A stretch of 64,000 nucleotides of DNA from Apis mellifera (taxonomy: Eukaryota > Arthropoda > Insecta > Hymenoptera > Apidae). Below are positions 25,091 to 37,323 of this stretch, in pieces. A program made the translations under genes and the position numbers. Under the pieces are notes generated by a model. It did no database searches. It saw only the letters and a program-made list of their open reading frames with translations, and was not told where the DNA came from. Position 1 is the first letter of the stretch. Every line of letters begins with the position of its first letter. The stretch lies in NCBI RefSeq assembly GCF_003254395.2, contig NC_037650.1, positions 4,089,001-4,153,000 of the forward strand, read 5' to 3'.

Positions 25091-26154
25091 TTTCAGAGTG
25101 TAACAGGTCGTTGCGCGTAATTACGCGCGTAAGTTTATTACGCTTGAAGCATAATTAATATTCCGTATAATAACGCAGTCGATGCTTCTAGTTTCTGGAA
25201 ACTGGATAAATGACTTTAGGCGACCGACACTCCACCTCTTCCACCAAAGTTTCCCTGTATCGAACATTCCGTCAACACAATCGCTTCTCATTCTCGCGAT
25301 TTTTCTCGAATTTCTCTCCAATTAGGGGTAGTGACGAATCTCTCGAAAAACCTCTTTTCACCCTCGACCGTTTCGAAAATCGCGACTAAACGCCGGCTAA
25401 AGATTTCACCAAGATATCGCTCCTCCTGTCCAGTGTCTCTCAATCCCTCGGCTCGAACAATAATCCAGTTTGTCTCAAAGATCCAGAACAAGAAAATAAT
25501 CCTATCCACCATCTTTATTCCTCGATCATCGACCGCATAACAACCATCTTCGATTCGATTCTCAATCAAAAATTTCCCTTTCCTCGCCGATTGTGAAAAC
25601 TCACGGGATCGGGGAAGGGGTTGTAACGGGGCAAGGGGTTGAGAGACACTGTGGCGGAGATGTCGCCGAGGCGGGGAGGGGTGGGCTCGGAACCGGGTGC
25701 ATTGTGGTCGGAGATAGAGATGGCTATCGGGGTGCGCCACGCGGTAATTGCCAGGAACTACGGGGGGAAATTAAAGCTGCCCCGGTCTTCCGGCACCCCC
25801 ATTGTCGGTACTCGCGACACTGTTCCCGGTACCGTTCTATTTATCAGGGACGAGCCAATGGCTGCCCTCCGCTGACAGGCTCCGTGTCACTGTGTCACCG
25901 GAATCGAAACGCTCGCTTTGTCGTCCGCTCTCCTCTCTCACTCTATCTGTCCGCCCTCCACCTCCTATCTATCCTCCGCCTCTCACCTTTTCCCTGCTGC
26001 TCGCGAGCGAGCACGCGACCATCGAGATTGCCCTGCACGTTGTATAGAGGAGGCCGAAGGGGGCCGCAGCCTCGACAAGGATCGGCTAAATGGACGCTTC
26101 GGAGTCGGCTCTATTAACCGGTCAATCCGGTGCCGCGGCTGAAAAAATGTAAAA

Positions 26155-26186
26155 CCTCCTCCTCCTCCTCCTCCTCCTTCTCCTCT
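26155..26186. repeat. (CCT)n microsatellite
   Basis: About ten CCT triplets, slightly imperfect at the right end. Confidence 0.95.
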
Positions 26187-26687
26187 GAATCGACAGCCGA
26201 CTTTGTTTCCCGCACAACGCGCTCGTTGCCCGGCTACGATTCTCTTTCTACGAATCTTTTCCATTCTCTCAGACGACGGCGATTCGGTTGAATGTGAAGC
26301 GCACAGTAGCGATTGTCGTGTTCTGCTGCCATCGAGATTGTTGACGATTTTTTTCAGTAAAAAAGAAGAGAAGAAAGAAGAGCGGAGAGAAAGGAAAAGA
26401 AACGGGAATGAAATTTCATGGTGGAAAAAAGGGATCGAATTCGTGTAATCGAATCGAATGGAGATGAGTTGGACTGTCATCGATGTATTTATTCTCGATT
26501 TCTGAACCTTGTTCTTCAAAGAAGAAGAAAAATTCGCTTCCCGATTCGTCATTCCGTGATTGTCTTTCGCGCTCACGCCCCGCCCCCGCTCCCAATTTTC
26601 TCCTCGTAAACCGTTCTGCGAGCGCGACGATACTCGTGCGCGCTTACACGAACACCCGCGGGCAAACCGCAAATACACGTAGAGCAT

Positions 26688-27010
26688 CGACAGTGTGTAT
26701 CGCGACAGTGGTGGTTACGTTACCGTAGCCAGTGACGACGACGAGTACCGGCAGAGGATGCACACGTACGCGCAAACGGTACGTGTGTGTACGTATAGCG
26801 TACGTATAGAAGGCAGCCTGGTTGCGGATAATTCAGGCAATCAGCGTAATGTTGCGGCGGTGAGGACCCTCCAGCCTCCTACCACGTATATAATACTGCT
26901 CTACCCACCAACCGGGGTGGTGGCTGCTTAGGATGGAGCTGGCCTTCTAGATATGTACTAGACAGTGCAGATGTATGTACGTACGTGGTGAAGTTAGTCG
27001 AGGCTAATGT
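26688..27010 (+). promoter_or_regulatory. Promoter-like or 5' UTR-like CpG-rich stretch
   Basis: The stretch is free of simple repeats, rich in CpG and in TACGTA/GTACGT motifs, and has three CAGTG elements at about 26690, 26704 and 26728 that resemble the arthropod initiator core. No TATA box in a fixed position and no following consensus donor were found, so this is a weak call. Confidence 0.15.
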
Positions 27011-27552
27011 ACGAGTGACTGTATGTCGAGCTTTCGTCGATGTTACGAGTCAAACGGTTACACTGGATTGACGGGGATGGACAATGCCGGTTAATAATCC
27101 CGATTGATCGATTGGATTCGTTGGTACGATTTTCTTATAAAACAGAGCTGGTTAATAGAGAAGTAATAAAGCCTCTGTCGAAAGATAAATGGTAGGTATG
27201 GATTTTGGAAAAGACCCGTGTCGATACACCCGGCCGATATTGATGAAACGCAAGATGAAAAGTTTTTCGATGGTCGGTTGTATCGTTTGCGAGCTACGAA
27301 TCGAATACACGACACCGTGTATAGGCACGCAACTCGGCCAACGAGCCGTTAGCTCTCTGCACGTGCAGCTACCCTCCCCCTGTGTAACCGGGGGCTGGTT
27401 TCGAATCGTCGAGAGGGTGGACCAAGGGTAGGCCCGAGTGACAATGCATCGAGTACTCTCGAAATATTCCGGCACACGATGCAGCACCCTCCTCTCTCTC
27501 TCTTTCTCTCTTGTGTCTCTGCGCGTCCCTTTCGTCTGGATTCGACGGCTTC

Positions 27553-27555
<3 letters not shown>

Positions 27556-27603
<48 letters not shown>
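27556..27603. repeat. (TC)n microsatellite
   Basis: More than 20 TC units with a single T insertion near the right end. Confidence 0.97.
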
Positions 27604-29373
27604 GTCTTTATTCCTCTTCGTCAGCCATTACTCGTTGATCATTTGCCATTTTGATGGCAGATAAGTTGTCGAGCGGATCGTCGTTAACATTTTCGATTAA
27701 CAGAAATTTCTAAAATACACGTGTTTCGTCGCGTTTAATTTTTTCTCTTTCTTTTTCTAATAAGAAGTTATCCTATGGAAGATGGAAAGATTCGCGCCGT
27801 TTAATTCGTTCCTCGAGTCGTTCTCTTGCAACTTGTCGCCGGTTATCCTGTCCTAGAATCTTCACCCCTCCCCTTTTTTTTCTTTTTCTTACTAATTTCC
27901 CCGACCGAAATCGAGAAAAACAACTGCTCCTGGTTGATAGCGTGACTCGAGGGGCTCGGAGGGAGTAGTAGTAGTAGAAGTAGGGACGGTGGAAAAGTTG
28001 AGTTGGCAAGGGTGGCGAGGTCCTTCCAGAAGACTTAAAATCCTCGAGCGCTCGCGAGAGACGGACCACCTCCATCCTCCCTTTCGAGATTCCTCCCTGG
28101 ACGAAGCTGGCAGGGGGGAGAGAAGGGAGGGAGGGTCGCTTTCAAAAGACTCAAAATTACTTTCTGGATAAGCTGGATTAGGGTTCGCTCTCGTGCCGCG
28201 TCCCAGATTAGAGCCGACGACGCTCGCGTCCCTACTTACGATTTTGCTCTTTCCCCCGCTTGTTTTTTCGCCTCCGTTTCTTTTCTCGATCGGGATAACG
28301 AGTTTCGTGGAAGAGGAAGAGGAAGAAAAAGAAGAGGAAGAAGAGGAGAGGCAGAGAACACATCGAGGATGGAAAAAGAGAGAGAGACTCGCCTTTTAAT
28401 TTTCCATCGGTCTTCCATCGTCGTTGCAATATTTTTTAAAGGGAGAGATGGTACATTTTCTTGAATTCAAGAATCGATCTTTCTTATTTCAACGAATGAG
28501 AAAAATAAAATTTTTCTGTATTCTCTCCTCGGCTAATTCCACCCCGTTTCCGGGATGATCGCTACTCGACAACCCTTTTGCCGAAAATTCAGCAAGCCGA
28601 ATCGAATTCCGGGTTGGAAATTCGCATTGGTAGGCAAGAGCGTGGAGCGAGCTTTAAGAGGGTTGCCTTTTGTCGAGGCGTTCGCTACCCTTTAAACCGC
28701 CTCCTCCTGTCCTCTCTCGCACACGCCTTCGCCTGCCTCTTTATCCATCTCGCGCCGCCTTCCGCCGACTCGCCTGCCCGATCCCGCTCGCTCGTTTGCA
28801 CCCTTGCAAGTAACCCGGTCGACGAGAGCCGGGCTCGAGTTTTCTCCTCCGGTCGGTCTCCTTCTCGCCCCCGGGGCGAAACCAAGGAGACCAGATTAGA
28901 GGGGGTGAATCCCGGGCGGGCGGCCGCACGACTTTCCTGATTCTCGCTTGGCCCTCCTCGTATCTCGCGCGTGCAACTCGTTTCTCCGCCCGTTATTTTC
29001 GCTCGAAACAATGGTGGCGCGTGAAGGTGAAAAACCGATGGCGGATAGGAATCGAATTCAGGAGGGGAATGGCCATTCTTCCTCCGTGGAGGACGAGGAC
29101 AACTCCGACTTTCGTCGAAATAATTCCCACCGAGTGGATATTATATCTCGCATCTTGGAAAACGATGCTAGTACGATAATAGATTGTAGATACAATTGGA
29201 ATTGGAAGAGTAGAGTTATTTTTGTAAAAAAAAAAATAAAAAAAAAGAATTATACTTTAAACGCGTAGTAAAAGAGTAGGAGCAATTAATTTGTGCAACG
29301 AATAACGTAGGATTTTTATATTTCTTCTCTTTATTTCTTCTCGTGTATGTATGAATAATACAATTATCTCGAT

Positions 29374-29396
29374 CGTATTATCGACACGATAATACG
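29374..29396. other. Stem-loop, 10 bp perfect stem, 3-nt loop
   Basis: CGTATTATCG and CGATAATACG are exact reverse complements separated by ACA. The arms are AT-rich; as DNA it is a cruciform-capable palindrome. Confidence 0.6.
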
Positions 29397-32300
29397 TGGA
29401 ATCGTGGAACAACGTCATCTTATCGGAAAGATAAAATTGTAAACAACGCAACGAAAGTCGTAACTCGTCGACAGATAGGAAAAACCGCAGAGCGGATGTG
29501 TTTAGCGGAATGATTTAGAGGAAGAGGGGGGGCGAGAGAGGAAGAAAGGTTGGCGTTTTTTGACAATATTTTGCGTAATTGAGCAACGGCAATAAATTTC
29601 GTTTGAATTATGCGCGAGAGAGCGGGGAGGAAAATAACTGAAAACTGTCCGACTGTTCCCATCCATTATTTATATCGTTTAGCAAATTTCACCGGTCCCC
29701 GATGGGGCCGGGCCGCCATTCCTGTGCCGCCACGCTGTGTACGCGCGTTACACACACACACGAGCGTAGCCGTGTGTTTATTTGTAAATACAGCACTCGC
29801 CGGCACGAGCGAACGAATTTACGATTTCATCGAATTTCCTCGTTAATCGACTCGTATATACGCCGTGCTGGTCTTCACGCGCGGACGAACCGTGTAGTGT
29901 TAAAGTTCAACGAGATGGTCGCTTCGTGACCGAAATGCTTCTGCTTCCTTTTCACGTATCGTGGCCGACCAGAATTCTTTTTATACGGGGGAAACTTCAA
30001 AGAGAAGTTTTCTCTCTCTCTCTATCGAACGGATGGAAGTGGATTCGGAATATCATCGCGCGACCAAACGGAACGAAGATTCGAAGATTCGATATTCTTT
30101 CTCTTCCACGTGTCTCGAAGAACAAGCATTGTTTCCGATCGAATTTTAACATCGCAACACGAACAACTCTGTGCGTATAATATCGAATTGAATCGTGAAT
30201 CGAAGATCTAACCTACGAAATGGTGGTTATCCCCTCGTTCTCTCGACAACGAAGACAGTGAAAAGTAAAAGTGTGTAAAAGTGTGAGAATTTGGTGGTCG
30301 AATTTCGAGAAACTAGGGACGATTTTCACGGTTGCTGAAGTTTCTTCTTCTTCTGAATACCTTTAACCCTAATTGTGGCCCTAATAGATCTTGAAGGGAC
30401 GGAGGAGGACTGGGGGGAGGAGAGGAACTTCGTAAAAGCTTGGGTAGGGAGCTCTCGGTCCACGTTGTTCAACTTTCTTTCTATCTTTCCACGTAACGGC
30501 CGATGAATATTCACGAGCCTCGAAGAGAAGTTTCCAACGTTGAACCAAGAGGAGGAAGAACGACAAATTTTTCGTCGAAACGAGGTCTCGAAACAGGGCC
30601 CCTCCCGCGGATCAGGCTGTTGCTTCGCCGACGCTATAATAATTTTTTACACCGCGGGGAGGGGGAGGGGGGAGGGGGACATCAAACGGGAAATGGTTTC
30701 ATAAGCCGTTTCCTGCGTGCAACATCCGGTGTGTCGGATTTCACGTTGAAAACTTTATCGTTCGTCGTTTCATTGTTTCGACGTGACGTCCGTGATTTCA
30801 GGTATACGCGGCGCAGGTTCCCATGGAAAAGCATGGAGTATCGGCGATTTAAAAATTTTACCATTCTTCGAATTCGTGGATCTCGAGACGGAGAATGGAC
30901 TTCCTGTTTCAATGCTTTTGACGATTGTCGCGTTGTTCGAAGAGAAAGAATTACGCGCCGTAGGCGCGTTAAGCCCTCTCCGATCGTCCGCCATTTCATT
31001 GTATCGACATGGCCGCGTTGCGTTATCAGCCGACGTAATCAAGCAGATACACCAGCCGTGTGACGTGCGTGAGTTTGCGTGGCGGCGTGTATTGTGTACG
31101 TGTGCGTACGTACGCGTCCACGTTGGTTAGACGGAGGAAGGTGGGACGAAAAGGGACAAGGAGGGCGAGAGTAAGTTTCCAGAGAGAAAAGGAGAGAGCG
31201 AGAGAGAGGAAGAGAGAGGAGTAGCCCTCCGATTGGTCCACGCCAGGACCCCAACCTCCGGCACGCACGTAACGCGGCCAGATCGATACGCACTGCCCAA
31301 GCCACGTTCTCTCTCTCTCTCTCTCCCTCCCTCCCTTCCTCTCCTTCTCTCTTCTTCTCTCCTTCTCTCTCCCTCATCCCTCTACACCCTGCTGTTTCCT
31401 CTTCTTCCCCTGCTGCATGTATGTTCGTCGCTGTTTTCCTCTCCGCCGTTCTCCGTTCTTCACCTTTTCCGCGTTCTTTCCTCTTCCTTCGTCTCGCGTC
31501 ACTGACCGCAAGTACACCGACGACAACTGCCCTCTGCCTGGTGTTTCCAACACCGGTTAGTTGAACACGGCGAGCGAGACGCGAGAGCGAGAGAAACTAC
31601 ACAGCGAAGAAAAAGTTTGGATCGAAGAAATATACCAGTACGATAATATTTTCACTCCTTTATCGATATCTTTTCTTTTTTTTTTAAGGAATTAACGATT
31701 CAATCGACGCAAGAAAAAAATGGAATTAAACCGTCGTCGAGTTCTTCATCCAACGTGCCTTTGAAATTGTTAAAGAAAAGAGAGAGGGGGGAGAGAGAGG
31801 AGAAGCACAGAAGAAATGGAGCAAGAGGTTGAGAGATGATCGGTGGGGAGGGGGAGGGGATGGCTTCTTAAGGAGGCCGCGGAGAAGAGAGGTTTGACTG
31901 GAGGAAGAATATCCTCGGTGGTAGCCCGTGTCGCGGCTTCTCACGGGGATTTGCCGGTCGCGTGGTCATTTTTCACGGTTCCCGGCCCCAACTCTCGCTC
32001 CGTTAAAGCGTAATCCAATCAAAGAAAAGTCCCCGGTACAATGTGTCGTTTAATCGACGAACAAGGCGCCACGTTATTACCTTCCCCCTCGTTAGCTACA
32101 ATGCTTCCTAGCGGATCGGCGAACAATGGCCGCGGCAAATGGATACGCACACGCTGTGCGTGGCCCGTAATCAGGGGGTCTCGATGAACGGCTAATACCG
32201 GGTGTTCGTGCTTTCGCGATGACTTTTTGTTTCCGCGACAACAATCTTCCCGCATTCCCGTGATGGTTAAAAGTTAACCATCCTCCGCGCCAACTCCGAG

Positions 32301-33521
32301 GGCCCACTTTCCCCATTGCTTTCCATTGTCTTCGGACGGATCTTGCAACCACCGCCGCCGCCACTGACATTATTATTCCATCGCGTAAACGATCCGTGAA
32401 TACAGAACTCGGCCGATTTATCCTACCCCTGGTTGCACCCTCCCCTTCTACTCCTTCTTCCACCTTCTCTAATTGGGACCCTCGATCGGGACTTCGAGCG
32501 CGTGAGAATCTGGTGGAGGAGGATCGGACACTTCTCGATGGGGAATGATGATGATGATGACGATGAAACTCGAAGGAGAGTTTGATTCGATCGAGGAAAA
32601 TTGGCCTAGCTGATTTTGCTTGTCTGGAAGGGTATGATTTAATAATTGGAGAGAGATAGAATTTTTCTTCTCACATATAGAGATGGAGAATTTTCCCGAG
32701 TTGGAATTGCCCAGATAAAGTATTCTATTGTAATAATCGGTTCTATCGTTTCCAGTCTTTTTCGCAACGGCGAATAAAAGTGTAGAAATGTGGTGGAGGG
32801 TGGAAAACAGCGGAGGGTGACTCGCAGACGGCGATGGGAGTGAGTCCAGAGCTGGATGATGGGCACGCCGTCGATGGAGGGAGGAAATGCAAAATGAAGA
32901 GGGGGAGGGGGAAAAAAAAGGAGAAAAAAAAGAAATGGGTAACCCTCCGGCGTGTAACTGGATAAGCCGGCGGTTTGTCGTTTTCGCGCGGCTTTTCACT
33001 TACTTTTTCACTACTCGACATCGTCACTCGCCCCCGCGCCCACCGAATGATGTATGTGCCGTGTGATTTATTTCGCCGGTGAAGTCGTGCCCGAGGTGAC
33101 TTTTGTGACGGGGGACGGTTCGTATTATCCATCGGGCAAGAATCGATCCTCGAGACGCAGATTTCATTCGATCATTGGAAAAAAAAAATTATTAAAAATC
33201 AAAAATAATTATTTCCATCATCCATCATTGGAAATCGAGATCCGCGACTCGAAGTTGGCAATTCTTTTTCGATAATTCTCGAAGAAAGCCAGCCTCCCCT
33301 CCTGCGTGCGGGGAATGAAAAATCGCAGGGATCTCCACGCGATCCTCCACGTAATACGCGTTTTTACGACTCGAAGCTGTTCAGGATATAGCGAATATCC
33401 CTGGATATTCTCGAGCATTAGGAACGATCTACGCATCGGCCCCATAAACTGCAGCTCGTGTCTGCGCGTTAAGGGTACGTCTAAAAATCGGGGTTGCCTC
33501 TTGTAAGGGTAGTAGAAGAGC

Positions 33522-33542
33522 GAGAGAGAGAGAGAGAGAGAG
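33522..33542. repeat. (GA)n microsatellite
   Basis: Ten GA units in a short uninterrupted run. Confidence 0.95.
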
Positions 33543-36120
33543 ACTCGAGAACTCCTCCCTACTTCCGGATCACGCATTCCGCCATCGCAGGAAACGCGGA
33601 TCTTGGACGAGAAGTGGTGCATATGATTTTTCGAGGAGGGGGGAGGAAAGGAAAAGAAAATTTATGGTCGGAACGGATGAAAGTTTTTCTTGTCGATTTT
33701 TCCGCGTGAACGGTTCGTGAATCGCGTCTTTTTATTTCTCTCTTATGATTATTAATGCAACGCGTGTGGGAAAACATTCTCGGGAGAAAATTATCGAATC
33801 TTTTTCCTCGGTTTCGTTTCATTCTTCTCTCCCTCTCTCTCTTTTTAAATTTCATTTTCGAGATGTTTATTTATAGCGTGGCGATTGAAATGCGATGGTT
33901 ACGCGGATGGCGAGGGATACGGGAGGGGAGGAATAAGAGGAATAAGTGATGAGAAATGCATCAGTGGCAGGGTGTTCCTTCCATTTCGAATCGTGTACTT
34001 TTTTACCGTGTCCACGGCCAGCATAATTAGCATGAGAATAATAGCGTGCCGGTTTTCTTAATCAAACTTTTTAAATAGGATCCTCCCTCCGTTTCCACGG
34101 AAACTCTGACCGTCGGTTTCTTAACGTCGAATTGCTAATCACCCGCCTCGTCGTATATCGCTGCCTTATCCAGTCGTTCAACGGTGGTTGACGGATCTCC
34201 CTTGGCGGCTGCAATTGAAAACTCGGGATTAATGTTAATTCCATAGATCCGTGCCGCCTCTGAATACCCGCCGGTGATCGAACCGTCCCAGGTAAATCGT
34301 GAAAACGTTTTGAGCAAGGAAACGTTCGATTCCCCTTTCGCGGTCTCAATCATTGTTCCGATATTGGCCCGATAATTAAGACGTCGTGCTTGATCTCTCC
34401 CCGCGTATTCTAACACGTTTAACGTTTTCTTAAAAAACTTCTTTCATTTCATTATTTGCACACGATGATTCTCTATTTTGAGGTAACGATTGAGACAATA
34501 CGGTGTTTCGCTCTTCGCCAAATAAGAAAATATTGTTTTTCAATTTAAATCCTCCCTTCCTCTTCCCTCGAGTATTTTGTATCGCAAGATAGAATATCGA
34601 GCAGATTCGTGGAACGAATAAAAGTTATCCAATTATCCTGGACACGAAACTACGATGATGCGCCTTCCTTAAAACTTTTTCTGCTCGCTTGCGAGCATGA
34701 AGGAGCGAGCGTGTCCACGTATAATGGACAAACTCGTTGTAACACGATCATCGTTCGATTCTCTCCACAAGTTTTCGTGCGATCCGCGCGCGCGAACGGT
34801 TGCAGACTCTCGGATCCGCGCACCACTTTTCCTCTTTTTCTCTCCCTCGGCCAACCTCCCCTCCCCCGCTCCCTCACCCTATAGTCGTCTGGCCAGGGCA
34901 CAGGGTGAAAGGCAACGGGAGAGAGAGCAACCCTTTGCCCGTTTTCCCAATTCGATGGGAACGCGAAAGCGCGTTTTCGAGCGTTTCGCGGGGGTTGAAC
35001 GGGGAGGAGGAGGGAGCTGCTGGTCTGGTGGATGGCAGGGGGGTCGCAGGGGAAGGGAGAGAGAGATCTCGTTTACGGTACAGCCCGTTTAGAAATCAAT
35101 GTCCACGATATACCAAGTACCATTCTCTTCAATGGCGGCAACGTTGAAAAGTATTTCGTGCATGTCGGCCTTTGGAGATTTGTTTTTTTATTTTTTTTTT
35201 TTCATTTTTTTTTTTTCCCCCCCGACGGTTTCACTCGAAGAGAAGACCCTTTGAAGAATCGAATTCCTTTTCACGTTTTTTCGTCCTCTGTGATTCGCGA
35301 TAACGGCGGTTTGTCATTCGATAACGACGACTATCGTGTCTTTGATCGATCGAAGGCCCTTTTGTTCCGTTTCTGAATTCTCGTGCAGCCGCGTTGCTCG
35401 CATCGATGATCCCGGCCCGTGCAAGTATCAACGATGATCATATCGCGAAATCGTGCGACGTCGGCCGGGATCTCTGTTGATCTCGTTCGTCGTCCTTTTT
35501 TTTTCTCTTCTGTATCCAACGATCGTTGAAAAAAAAAAAAAATTGTCAAGAGGAATAATTTCGAGAGCGGCGTACAAATCAATCGCTTTTTGCGTTGCAA
35601 GTAAACAGAGTCACGGCCAGTTTACTAGAAGTTACTTAACTTTCATCGTACATAAACATCGATACAATTGCATTGACGTTGTGTTGATGCAACGTCTTAA
35701 TCGGGCGAATCTCTCGCGGTTGAACGGCGGAGATAAGATAAGGGATCGCGAAATCGCTCGGTTATCGCGAGGTTATTTCACAAGTGACCCAGCTACCTTC
35801 CTCGCAACAGGCAGCGACCGGTAGCGGCGCGCCGGCTATCGCTTCTGCATCCTTGAACGAGCCGATCGAATATTCAGCCAGCGCGGCTCGCCCTTTTGTT
35901 CGACGCGGAGAGAAGAACGAACGTTCCACGTAAACCGGCCGAGGAACGAACGGGGGGGGGGGAGCGACGTGGAAACGTGGAAAGGAGAGGAAAGAAAAAA
36001 AAAAGAAAGAAAGAAAGAAGAGAGGGAAAAAAAGGAAAAGAAGAAAAGAGAAACGCGGGGTAGGGTGGGTAGAAGGGCAGGGGGGGAAGAAGGGTGGGGT
36101 AGAAGGCAGACGACGACGCG

Positions 36121-36284
36121 TCCGTCGTTACGCGACGGAATACTATTATCCGGATAATAGGCCGGCAATTAGCTCGGCGGCATGCATAAATCTTCGCGTG
36201 AAAGGACAGGATGCCCGGTATTTAAATAAATAAGTAGCCTCATTGTCCGGCCACGGACGTCATCGGGTCACGCTGGAAGCGTGA
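36121..36284. other. Cluster of four perfect dyads
   Basis: TCCGTCG/CGACGGA with a 5-nt loop (about 36121-36139); the perfect 18-bp palindrome CTATTATCCGGATAATAG (36143-36160); GTCCG/CGGAC with a 4-nt loop (36245-36258); and TCACGCT/AGCGTGA with a 3-nt loop (36268-36284). Palindromic sites are typical of dimeric DNA-binding proteins, so this may be regulatory DNA, but no specific factor is assigned. Confidence 0.45.
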
Positions 36285-37289
36285 AGAGGAGGAGGGGAGC
36301 AGAGAGAGGGAGAGGGAGAGGAAAAAAAAATGCTAATCAGTCCGAAAAACTGCGCGAGAATCCGACGCAACGTGTGGTTCGTTGTGCATCGGGTCGTGTC
36401 ACCGGGCGCGGGCACCGCCGGCTTTTCGTTTCGTGGAAGGAGGGAGAGAGGGGCGAAAGGAAACCCTCGGAGACAGGTAATTCAAACGAGACGAAACGCC
36501 TCTCTGTCGGCCCGTTTAACGAGGACAAATTTCGTGTGGAATTTCGTGTGTCCGTGGATCGAACGTCGTCCAAGGTGTTTCACCATCCTCTCCCTCCTCT
36601 GTGTGTTTTCTCTCCTCGTTCGTTCGTGTGCATTTTTGTGGACGGGGGTGCATGCATTATTAATGAAGCTTCTCTCGACGAGAAACCCTCGCCGTATCGC
36701 GCCGTGACGAATTCAGTCGAAAAGGAATCCCGGATCGAGCTGTGTCGGATCGGGCATCGATTACCGGGGGAGGGAGGGAGGGTTGGGCGAGGGAAATGGG
36801 CGAAACGAAAAGCGTCCTTCTCGTGGAAAACTTTCGATTAGCATCCTTGGCGTGGACGAAGGTATCGGCGGCATAGGCGATGCAGGCTAGCGGCAGGTTT
36901 ATCCTGCGATCGAGCGGGAATAATAAAGCCGGAATAAACGCGCGGCGGAGAAGAAATATGGCGGAAGAAGGAGGAGAGCGAGGGGTGAAAAAAAGAGGTG
37001 GAGGAGGAGGAAAAAGTTAACCGCAGTGGACGCGTGGCTGCACATCGTCGTCCACCCTTGCGGCCCGTCGTCTCGATCCCCTCCTCCCCCTCGTGGATCG
37101 ACGCATCGCGACGCATCGGGGGTGAACCGAGGCCGATGTGCAATCTATCGAAAGATATTCATGGGGCTGGCCGTTGGCCCCTGTGCTCGCGTCCCCATCA
37201 CCCATAACCGTCGCGTCACGAATGTCTTATTGATTGCATCCAGTCGAACGGAGACGAGGAGGACGGGCAAAAACAGAGAATCGTCGTCC

Positions 37290-37290
<1 letters not shown>

Positions 37291-37323
<33 letters not shown>
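37291..37323. repeat. (GA)n microsatellite
   Basis: About 16 GA units with one GC interruption, inside a longer purine tract. Confidence 0.95.

Larger units (their letters stand above)
18392..25096. other. Non-coding region, putative intron
   Basis: No gene is supported. A 443-codon open frame at 18561-19892 is mostly translated CT repeats. The stretch holds a long CT array (19157-19192), a 16-base C run, a 13-base G run, TA and GAAA arrays and a TCTGG pentanucleotide array. The CpG-rich part at 21.2-21.6 kb has a short perfect dyad GTTGG/CCAAC at 21284-21299 but no gene. Confidence 0.5.

Noticed and set aside
25639..25875. Open frame starting near 25639
   Set aside because: It has both-strand openness, no splice support and no recognisable motif; the length is unremarkable.
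30783..31130. Repeat-poor plus-strand open frame following a TTTCAG
   Set aside because: A second plus frame and two minus frames are open over the same stretch, so openness is a composition effect, and the peptide matches nothing I recognise.
34135..34437. Minus-strand open frame with a balanced, non-repetitive composition
   Set aside because: It has no ATG near its start (its first candidate start is GTG), no clear acceptor, no recognised family, and a length within what chance gives in 64 kb at this stop-codon density.
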